Of a stretch of DNA of 64,000 nt, positions 40,864-52,800 are shown piece by piece; the stretch's first letter is position 1, and every line of letters starts with the position of its first letter. The stretch is taken from the NCBI GenBank assembly GCA_030159075.1, contig BROG01000509.1:430501-494500 (forward strand). The letters are read 5' to 3'. The position numbers and the translations under genes are program-made. This DNA is from Atrina japonica (lineage: Eukaryota; Mollusca; Bivalvia; Pterioida; Pinnidae). The notes below the pieces were generated by a model. That model ran no database searches, was not told the DNA's origin, and saw nothing but the letters and a program-made list of their open reading frames with translations.

Positions 40864-43800
40864 AAAAAAGAGATATACACATAACTAACCTCACTGATAG
40901 GGCCTATAAATCAACAAACCGAATTTGATTAATCCCAGAGAAAAATTCAATGGTGGATGTCGAAGTTGTTCAATGAAAAACAAAAATGATATACACAAAT
41001 ATAGCGTAATATTTAGGTTGTCTCACTGTCGTTTTAAATTCTACCGCAAATTTTTAACTTATATAGAGATGCCACAAGTTTTAGGTGAAGTGCTACAAAT
41101 TTTGACCTGTGCTATTGCATGATATCAATGCAGTGAGGGTTCTTTTATGTGCTACAACTGCCGTGACACAGGACTTCATCTGAAAGTCTTTCAAAGATTT
41201 GCAACTTTCACTTCATATGCAGATCACATGGCTAAGAAGCAGTCACTGCCATTTTTAAGGTCTTTTTTATCCGGAATTGAACCAGTGACCTTTCACATGG
41301 GAGTCATAAGCTCTACCACTAGACTACTACAAGGGGTCTTATAGTGTAAATAATTTAATTTCTGGTGTGGAATGGTTTAAAGGGACATAGCCGTGTTTTT
41401 TTTTCCAAAACAATTCTCTCCATTTTTACTAAGTAGATTGATATACAATAACAAAATAGGAGATATACACAGGCATTCTTAAATTCTTCAATTCCTATAT
41501 ATTTTGTGAAAATTGCTTTAGAAACCAAGGTTTGACATTTTTTTCAATTGGAATTGATTAACTCAGCCTTACTATTTGTATATGAATACCACACTGGACC
41601 TGACTTTATTTTCACAAAATATATAGGAATATAAGATTTGTTATGACCGTGCATAGCTCTTATTGGTTTATGTGTACAAGTACAAGTGTTAAAAGAAGAA
41701 AAAAATCAAAATAATTTTTTTATTTTGGTAAACACAGCTACTGCCCCGTTTAAACTCATTTGCATCATAAGAAAGGCATTTATTCTTCCTTCTAAAACAT
41801 GGTTGGCTGGGTGTTTTTATAAAATGACAACAAAAGCAACCCATGGGCTAAATTTTAAGAGACAATCGTTTGAGAGTCAGATATTTTTTTTTTTATTGAG
41901 CCAAAATGTAAATTCAGAAAAAAAACATTTTAGATAAGAAAATTAAACAAACCTGGCAATCCAAAATATTTCACCATCTTCATCTAGCATAGTTATATCT
42001 AGCCACACTACATTCTGTGGAAAATAAAAAATATATCAATGATTTTGTAAAAGCAAGAGGTTGAAGGGGCATGTCCATTGACCCAATTCCCTACCCTACC
42101 TTACATAAGACGTAATGCAGGGGTCAAGAAATTGACCTCTTTTGTTACCTTTACCAAAAAGGTTCCACATACTCAAATGAATCCTTTCATCCCCTATTTG
42201 CACATAACTGAAATCGTTTGCACCTTTCAAATTATGAATTCATGTACTGAAATAGGACGTACACAAGCCCTAGAGGGACCTAAGCTGAATTTATGAGAAA
42301 GTTTGCCAGTTTAGTTGCGGAAGGCCGGTGGTCTCTTCCTGGGTACACTGTAACCAGGCTATCTCCTCCACAAACAAAATCTGACCACCACCATATAACT
42401 GGGAAATTGTTGAGTGTGCCGTAAAACACTTTTAAAAATTCAAACAAAAATTTTAAAAAGGCATTCGCGAAATTTAAGTGATTTACGGTACATGCAATGC
42501 ACATTGTTTAATGTGTGTTTTATTGTTGTTTTTGTACTTACTGTATAAGTGGAAATTTTAGTGAGACGCAAATTTAGCATTTTGTCCTGAAAATATGGTA
42601 TATAATTTCAGTGAAAAGTAATTTTAGCAATTTTATGATTAATTAATATAAGCCTTTCCTACAATGAGGAATAAATTGTTAGCGATATTTAATTTTAGCG
42701 ATCGCAACAACCTCGCTAATAATGCCAAAATTGAATTCTTGCTAAAATTTCTGCTTATGAGGTATATGGAGATGCCAACATTTTTACATGAAGTGCCACG
42801 AAATTTGACCTGTGCTATGTATCGTGGGTTCTTTTATGTGTACCTGTTTTGATACTTCATACAGGTTTAAAGTCTCATCCAAAAGATCGCTTTCACTTTG
42901 CATGCCAAACGCTTGGCGAAAGAACAGTAATTATGTTTCTTTAAAGTCTTATGTACGACCCAGTGCTGGGAATTGAGCCAGGGATCTTCCGTTTGCAAGT
43001 CGAATACCTCCACCACTGGACTGCAAGCAGTCCAATACGCAATGTAAATAAGCAATTTAACGAACCTGTACTTTCCCTCTAAAGGCATCGGTTCTCCATG
43101 GAAACAACAAATCTTGATTGAACACCTGACGCTGATCTGGTCTGATCAAAGTAAAGTTAGCAAATCCGGTTGTGATGTTGTCACCTTTACAGTCCAAATT
43201 CCGGAACTGCTGGTCCCATAGGCCCTTTTTTATTGTCCGTAACTGAACTGTTACACTATAATCAATAAGGCCTGAAAAATAAAGAAAATATGGAATATTT
43301 CAGGTGGGTTTTATTGTAAAAAGATTAATTTTTATAATTGACAAATTATCATTAGCTATCAAAAGGGCTAAAAATATTAGGCTTCACAGAAACAGAAATA
43401 AGTTCTATTGATATAGGTCAATTTTATAGATTGGAGAAAAAAGATTTACATTGTTTGCTTGAGTTGAAATATGATATACCTAAAAACCAACAGAGCCGTA
43501 TTTAAAAAGGAAAACCAGATCAAAGTTAATTGTACAGTGAAACAGGGACACAAGAAAACCAGTCTTTGTAGGGAGGTGGTCTTTATATAGAGGTTGATTT
43601 GTACACAAATGGTACTATTGGGAGGAGCAAAAAAATGGTTTTGGTTACCAGGTGGTTTTTATACACAGGTGGTCGCTAAAGCAGGTTTTACTTTAGTTTG
43701 TGCTTTACTGTGAGGGACCTTCATAACCACGTGGTTAGAGCATTGGGCTTTGAACCATGAAGCTTCTCACTTCTGGTCAGTGCAGGTTCGAGCCCAGCTG

Positions 43801-46800
43801 GAACCTTAGCTGATTTTTGTGAGAAAGTTTGCCAGTTTACTTGCCGAAGGCCAGCAGTGAAATTTGATGTCAACAAATTTGTTTTTATTTTTGAAACGGC
43901 GAAAGTTTTAACCCCTTTTGATTTTTTTTTGGGATTCTACAGTAACATCAAAACCAAGACATGATAAATGGATAGTTTACCTTTCCTGGATTGTACATCA
44001 TCTATACCTCTACTGACGGACTTTGGTACATATTGCCTGAGGAAGAAATTGCTAATGTTAACACTATTCAATCTATTATCAAATATGTGATAATACTTTT
44101 TTCTAAGACAGGTGATAAAAAGCTATATATTTATATTTATTCATCTCATGATTAACATTATTGTAATTATTTTAAGTGATATTTAAGATATTCAGAAAAT
44201 AAGCTACTTTTTTAGAAAAATATAAAACTTGATCTACATGTACGAGGGTTGATTGATAAGTGTTGAGCCTTGAATTGAAGGAGTTAAGCAGGGCTGGCCA
44301 TTTTCAGCCATTTTCTTGTCAAAGGTAATGCTCAAAGCAAGCTGATCAGTACAACTTTTTGTGACCGGACCCAGATGTGACTGGATCCAGATGTTAGAGG
44401 ACTGGACCCAGATGTTAGAGGATTGGACCTAGATGTTAGAGGACTGGACCAAGGCAAAACTTAATAAAAAAAAATCCTGGACCAAAGCAGTTGAAAGAAA
44501 ATTTTCAGCCCCTGCAATAAAATTTGTAGTAGAGATACATTGGTATCCATGGTAACTTACTCTAATGGATTTCCATACAGACATCTCTGGATAAGATTAT
44601 CAAATGATGAACTTGTATGAAGAAAAGCGAGTTCTCCATCACTCTGAAAATAAAAGAACTACAGCTGTCAGATTGTTGTCAAATTTTCAAAATACATACG
44701 CTACAACTACATGTAATAGAAGTCAGTTCAACTGCTGTGCTATAACTGGAGATTTTAAAATTTTTATCCCGAGATTTAGTCTCTGATAACCGGAGATTTT
44801 TAATCGACATTTTTATCACTGTTTTGTCATAATTTTTTCTGCATATTATAATTTCTTGATGATTTACATGTGTTTTGTTTTCATCACTTAATCAACTTTG
44901 TGTCTTTTTTATGTGTTTTTATGAGTTTAGTACGCATATACCAGCTGAATAAAAAGATAAGAACTGATCTGTTTATTATATAATTTATAACAAAACTAAA
45001 TTTGTTTGTTTGTTTATTGTTGTTTAACGTCCCACTCAAGAATCTTTCACTCATATGGAGATTTTACCAAATGATGGTGAAGGGTTTCAAATTTTGGCCT
45101 ATACTCGCCACTTACAGCCAATGAGCAGTGAAGGTTCTTTAACATGCCGACACCTACTGTGACACGGGACGTTGGTTTTTACTGTCTCAGTCTGAAAGAC
45201 AGGAAACCAACCTGCTGCCAGCTTGACTCGAACTCATGACCAAGAGTTGAGCCCGCTTCTGACTGAGCCAGGCCTGCTCATAACAAAACTAAATTTCCAT
45301 AATTTAAATGACAGTCCCGTCCGGTATGATATTGTCTATTACACTACTCCAGAAGTACATCTCATTATGCTAAGCAATGTGTTCTGTGATAATATAGACT
45401 TCAAAGTGAATGTCTTGTGTGTTTAATTAAAAATAAAATACTTAGATTGTCATTTTATTTTGTTAAAATTGATCAGAAATTTTGTTTAAGACCATGCAAC
45501 TTGTACTTGAAATGTCCAATTGACTGACGGTTCTGAAATGTGATGGGAGGGGTGCAAGGGTCACTAAATATGGAGGGAGTACTAGGTTCTTTACCTTCCA
45601 TGTTGCAATCAATGTACTCTGTGGTAACTGATACAGGTTCACCATGTCATCTCCGCCAACAGGCTTATGTTTACTGGCAAAGGTCTTCCAGTCCAGATCC
45701 ACAGTAAGCAACAGCGATCGCTGGTATGGACTTGAAATAAAAAATAACAGGTCTAATGACTTGGAATTGGAAACAAGAAGCTGAAAGGACCTTACAGGCC
45801 ACTAGTTTCTGCTTTTATTGTAAAGCAATTTATAGGTCACCTGTAACTTGCACTGGTCTGGTACTGAACTAATCTGTATTCACAGACAAGCTAATAAAAG
45901 CTGACTATACCAACTAGAGACAGGTGAATCAAAGCAAACTACTCTAACTTAAGAGACAGGTGAATTAAGATGGAGATACTTAACTTACAAGAGACAGGTG
46001 AACCAAGACAGACTAAACTTACTAGAGACAGGTGAATCAAAACATACTAAACTGCCTAGAGACAGGTGAATCAATACAGGCTTAATTGATTAGAGACAGG
46101 TGAATCAAGACAGACTAAACTGACTGGAGACAGGTGAATCGACAGGCTTAACATACTAGAGAGAGGTGAATCAATACAGGCTTAATTGACTAGAGACAGG
46201 TGAATCAAGACAGACTAAACTGACTGGAGACAGGTGAATCAAGACAGACTAAACATATTACTAGAGACAGGTGAATCAATGCAGGCTAAATTGACTAGAG
46301 ACAGGTGAATCAATGCAGGCTTAATTGACTAAAGACATGTGAATCAAATAGGCTACACTGACTAGAGACAGGTGAATCAAATAGGCTACACTGACTAGAG
46401 ACAGGTGAATGAAAACAAGTTAAACTGATTAAAGACAGGTGAATCAAGACTGAAGCTATCAAAGTAGAGAGAGGAGACATCAAAACAGCAAAACAGACTA
46501 AGAATGGTTTAGAGACAGAAAAATCAAGACAAACTAAAAGATACACAGATCTGAAACATTTTATATGTAATTATGTTTTTTACTTTCCAGTGAAGTACAA
46601 CATTTTCAACAAATATTTACACTAATCAACTATACATACCCATTCTTTATTGCTTGATTAGACTTCACATCACAGAACAGTGGATTACACGAGTACATCC
46701 GCACTTGCTTTACTTGATGCAGTGGCAATGCTTGTAACGAGAACCATCTTACTGACACAGACATCAAATGGAATGAAACATCTTGATGACTAAGACAGTG

Positions 46801-49800
46801 CTCGTTGTCGCTCGAGTCCACTAAAGCCAACTGGAACGATATCCCCGCTACCCTAGAATAACAAATCAGAAGTAACTTAAAATAGAATACCATACTGCAC
46901 CCGACTACAATGGTCAAGAAATTGTAATAAAAAGAATCCGGCAAAGATCACTGATTATTTTTTTACAATATTATAATTTGAAACTTTATGTCAAATCACT
47001 TTGTGCTTAATTTTTTTTCGCGTAATGCAAATAATTTGTTTTTGAGAGTAGTTACGACTAATATTGGCCAGCCTGGTATCATATGCCTGACTTATACTCA
47101 CTGGCAAGCTTGTTCAAATTCTTTAGTCTGTGATAATCCAGTGTATGGACTCTTTCTTTTCAGTAGCTTGAATGTTCTTTTATTTCTTTGGGCAACACAT
47201 CTATCAAATGAAAGTACATGTCAATATTGTGGCAGAATTGGTAATATGGTGCTATTATTAGCTTGAGCTAGTGGGGTTTCCCCTTTAGTTTGATTGGCAG
47301 ATCGTCAGATTTGTCAATCAGGGGAACCAGGTTCAAATCCCAAAAAGAGGCAGTAAATGTTTTTGTTAATATAAAATTATACAAAAGTATCAATGCCATT
47401 GACAATTGGTAACTTCTGTCGTGTAAATGCAACAAAGTCAATATGGTGGTAGGTAAAAAAGCCAAAAGACATTAAATTTGGAGATCCATTGGCCTTTGCA
47501 GTCACCTGTGCAAAGTTTTGGTGAAATGACAGTCATGGTGACATTTGCATTGTCAAATTATAAGGATGGTATGAAATTTCTGTAGTCTATATACAAAATG
47601 TTTAGTTTTCTAGGAAATGCTTAAATCAGGTTCTCTGAACAATCCATCTCCATGACCAGTGACCTGAAGTCTAAGGCAACAGTAATCTTCTCGTAATTTT
47701 CTGCAATTTTCTGATCTGCATATAAGTACATGTACATAAAATGTCTTTTATATTTTGGATACAAATGACAAGTGACAAATGACCATATCTTTGTACATGA
47801 ACAGTAGAACCAGGGGCTCTGAATTTACTTTGAGAACATAATCTTCACATCTTTCCTTACAACTTTCAAATTGCATATGCCTATAAAAAAAAGGTTTTAA
47901 GGGAAAATGAAGATTTTTAGCCCTCCTATGTGCCAGTGACCTTTTATCAGATTATGTGGTTTCTGAAAACAGGGAGTCTCTCCAAAGAGGTTTTTATCTA
48001 AAGGATTATTTAAAGGGTCATTAGCTGTGTGTACCAAAAAAAAAAAATATTTCGATATTTTCTACTTTTACTACTTGTACTTGATGTACAATAACAAATA
48101 AGAGCTATACACAGACATAGAAAATATTATTTTCCAATATATTTTGTGAAAATAAGGTCAGGTCCAGAGTTGTATGCATATACAAATAGTAAGATTGAAT
48201 TAATCAATTGCAAGTGAATAATTGCCAAACTGGGTTTCTCAAGCAATTTTCACAAAATATTCATAATTTAAGAATTTTCATGCCAGTGTATATCTCTTTT
48301 TTGTTATTGTATATCAATCTAAGTAGTAAAAAAGGAAAGAAATTGTTTTGAAAAAAAAAACAAAGCTAATGCCCGTTTAACAACATGGTTTTCAGAATGT
48401 GGTCTCAGAAGAGAGGTGACCTTTCAAGACAGGTTCTACTGTACAATAAAGATTTTGATATTTTTACCTTTTCATGCACTCTGCTTTGAATGCAGCTTTT
48501 GATATATCTTGGTCCTTTGGGGCACCTGTCTTTTTGTCAAAATTTGCATACTTATGAAATATTGGCTTCCATAATGAGCTGTTAAATAAAAAAACAAAAC
48601 ATCACATGGTTAAACTACAAATTGGTCGCTTGGATTTAAAAAATATAGAATGATACAAATTACTTGAAAATAATACATTTTCAGAACTACACATAATCAC
48701 AGTAAAACCTTCAATAAAAGACATCCTTTTCACAAAAATAAGAATGACAAACAAATGATCAATAAAAAAAAAGTTATAAAAAATGACAAAATCTACCCCA
48801 TACCAACATATCATACTTCCACCCCAATTAACCTAATTTCAACCAATTTTCTTATACATGTATACAACATTGAAAATAGATTAAGTCCAAAACAGGGTCA
48901 TTTTTGCAAAAACTACAGGACTAAAATCCAGCATCTTTAGCAAATAAAAAGCCCAGGTGCTAAGAATTATAAGACCTATTTGCCAAGTATGATAGTCAAA
49001 GTCTGAGCAGAAGATGCAGGTAAACCTGACCTCAACCTATCTTTGTAACCAAATGCTAAATGCATAACCTCAATCTAAATCTCTGTAGAGGGGACTCGGG
49101 CACAAGAGCTGGAAACATCCGAATGTCAGACAAACACTCTTTTTTTATAGGACTGTTTGTTCAGTGATCAGATGTTTCCTGCTCCTGTGACTCAGTTGAG
49201 CTGATAAAACAAACTACCAGTAAAAAAGGGCAACCTAGGAAAAAGTTTGTTTTTAATGACCCTTTGATCCCACCCAAAAGTTTTGTTTTTAATAACCCAC
49301 TGATCCCCCTAAAAAGTTTTGTTTTTAATTACCCTTTGATTCCCCAAAAAGTTTTGTTTTTAATTTCCCTTTGATTCCCCTCAAAAATTTTGTTTTTAAT
49401 TACCCTTTGATCCTCAAACATCTGAAAGTTTTAGAATAATCAATTGTATTGGAAAATGTTGAAGACCATGCAAATAACCTTTAACTCATATACTCCAAAA
49501 GACACATTGGGACTGGTCTAACAGGGCTGGAATTTCACAGAAAATTTTATTTAGCCACCAGGGCTCACAGGATAAGATACTCATGAGCCCGTATCAACGT
49601 GAATGAGTCTGTATATTTAATACATAAATAGCTACTACTGTAAACAGATTAATATAATAAGATGCCTTCTACAAAAGGACTGGATAAAAAACCACTAAAA
49701 ATTGTAAATAAAGTGACCATCAATTTATTTCTGTAATTTTGATATCGTACCACCGCATGAGTATTAGAAATGGCAGAAATTGTTAACATGTGCTTCTGTA

Positions 49801-52800
49801 ATATGAGTTTACCACTGTGTTTTTATATAGGTGTTACAAAGCAAATAATAGTTACTCCCCCTTTGCTTTCCGAGTCAAGTCTCAAATATGCCTTAAAACA
49901 AGAATAAGTAACAAGTGCTTCATGTTTGTTGTCATGGTATGAGGTATATAGGTTGAAATGTTTATTCACCAGCGGGCCAAATGATATACAGTTTTAATCA
50001 CTTTGAGCAAAAAGGCAAATGGTTAATTCCAACCCTGTCTAAGCCATTAAATTGATTTAGAGAAGCGTCCATTGCTTTTCAGGGTTGATGTATAAAAGAA
50101 TAGGTCAATTATACAAAGGCCGAATCTTCCTCTAGCAGCCACATCTGACAAGATTTTCAACTGCTACATTCGTATTATTCTGGTTTTTTTTTATTGGTGT
50201 TTAATGCCACAACAATTTTTCAGTTATATGGAGGCCGCCAATTTTTAAAGGAGTAGGAGAGAAATAGATTACAATGTACCCGGGAAGAGACCACTGACCT
50301 TCTGCAAGTAAACTGGCAAACTTCCCCACAAAATCAGAATAGACTCTATTCAAAGAAGAGCAAAACAACTGTTGCAGCATGTACAATTGCAAACAAAAAA
50401 ATGAATGGCTTACAAAGTGGTCTAGTGGTAGAGTGCTCAACTTGCAAGTGAAAGATTAAGGGTTTGATTCCAAGGTCTTTTTTTATGATGTCCTTAGTTA
50501 CTTACTTGTCGCCAGCAATAGAATGCCAGATCTTATTGACTTGTGCCGCCGAGATCAAATCTTGAGGTGAAAGGTAGCTGAATATGATCAAGATGACCTC
50601 ATCTGGAATGCTGGAAAAAAAAGGCAATCAATCGTCTGTTTCCTTTATCAATAATTATCACTTCAGGTAGCTTTTTAAGATTTTAGCCATTTTTAGGTCA
50701 AAATTTCATATAAGCATTGATTCTATATCTTTTCCCGAAATGACCTGAATGACGACTGTGTAATTTGTGAAGTGAATTATAGTTTTCTTTATATAAGTAA
50801 ATTTTATACTGTTACCATGGAACTTGTCTCATGAGAGGCCACATGTTTTGTGAGAACTATAAGAACAGACCACCTGTCTTGTGAGAACTGTAAGAACAGA
50901 CCACTTGTCTTATGAGAAATGTAAGAACAGACCACTTGTCTTGTGAGAACTGTAATAACAGACCACTTGTCTTGTGAGAACTGTAATAACAGACCATCTG
51001 TCTTGTGAAACCAGTGTCATAGAAGATCACCTGTTTTGTGAGTTCTATGTAAAAACAGACCACCTGTCTTGTGAGGCCGTTGTCATAGAATACCACCTGT
51101 CTTGTGAGACTATTGTCATAGAAAACCACCTGTCTTGTGAGCTCTATGTTAAAACAGACCACCTGTCTTGTGAGACATGTTATAACAGACCACCTGTCTT
51201 TTGAGACCACTGTTATAGAAGACCATGTGTCTTGTGAAAACTGTTAGAACAGACCACCTGTCTTGTAAGAATTGTTATAACAGACCACCTATCTCATGAG
51301 ACCGCTGTTATAACAGACCACCTGTCTTGTGATATACCACTGTCAAAAAAAATAACCTGTAATGTGAGACCACTTCATAATGATAATTTATATAAAACTT
51401 CTTTGAAAGACCACCTACAATATATCTTGTCAAACCACACTTCACCTACAGGATGAGGTGTTCTTTCAAGACAGACCTCACCATATAAGTTATAATATAG
51501 TTTAATTACATTTATAAATATTACACTTTTATTCATAATGATATAAACACAGTAAGTCAGAGGTGATTTAACGCAAAGTCCTTGTCACACGCCTTATAAA
51601 CACAAAAATGTGTCTTGAGAAATACTTTGCCACTGAGAGCTAAGCCATTTAGAAGAGCTTTCAAAGTCTCATAACTCTGGTAAATATAGCTGAATGTAGG
51701 TCACAATCATTCACCCCTAAAGACAAATTTGGACTGGTCTAGGTCATTGATTTACAGAGGAGTCCAATGTTTTTTCAGGGGTTGATAAGTTAAGATGATA
51801 TTAAAACAACTATGATATTAGTATGTACTCACTCATATATTCTTACTTTTCCTCTTCGTATAGGTTTCTGCGAAATTACATTCTGGTAAATCAAATCTAA
51901 TTTTTTGCTCTTCCTGGATGAAACAAAAAGCTACATTTATTATATGATTAATATCACATAAAGATGGTTTAAGTATGGAAATGTCACCAGCTGTAGTTCA
52001 AGTGACAAATATTTTGACCAGTGCTATGGAATCTTGCAAAAGCAATGGAAATTTCAATTATATCTTGCTATATGAATGCATGTATATGATATAAAAAGGA
52101 GTGGAGGCCTCCATGGCCAAGTGGTTGGAACATTGTGGTTGAAACCATGAAATCAGTCTCCCCTCCCCCAACATTAAAAACTGGAGACTACAGGGCTCAG
52201 GAAAACCACTTGTCTGTGACGAGTGAAATTCAGATCTGGCAATGAAAATCTCAATTTTGCTGTGACAATATGACCTATAGGATATAAATACCACTATGAA
52301 AACAAATGGCCATCACTTCCATTTATATCTTGTTATGTGAATGCATGTGATCTCACCTATTCAAGTGCTGTGTATCAATCTGTACAAGTAAAACCCAACA
52401 CTCAAAAGTAATTACTAACCTAAGGAATCTAACAAATAGAAGACAATTATTACATATATAAAGAATAGACTGAAATCAATGTGATACAAAAGACCCTTTC
52501 CTGAGTTGGTCCATTCTGTCACAGTTTGTAATAATTGTATGTTGCTTGAAAAGGAATTGTGGCCTGTATCACTTCCAGTTAAGTACAGTCAAACCTACTT
52601 ATACTGATCGAGCCTTTTTACACTGAAATCCTGCTTTCTCTGAAATTATTTTGATTCTTCGGTCAAATTTCTTTATTACCAACTTATAACCTGGCTATTT
52701 AAAAACCTCTGTATATCTAAAAGGAAAATTCATTTCCCTTTTGATTTCAATATATCTGGATCAACTGTACTGTATATCGGTAATATATATTTAAGACCTG

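Noticed and set aside
47278..47345. Possible tRNA gene (GGTTCAAATCC)
   Set aside because: No matching acceptor stem or A box; likely SINE-head remnant or chance.
50857..51210. 117-residue minus-strand frame with repeated TRQVVFYD
   Set aside because: Same M3-derived array in inverse orientation.
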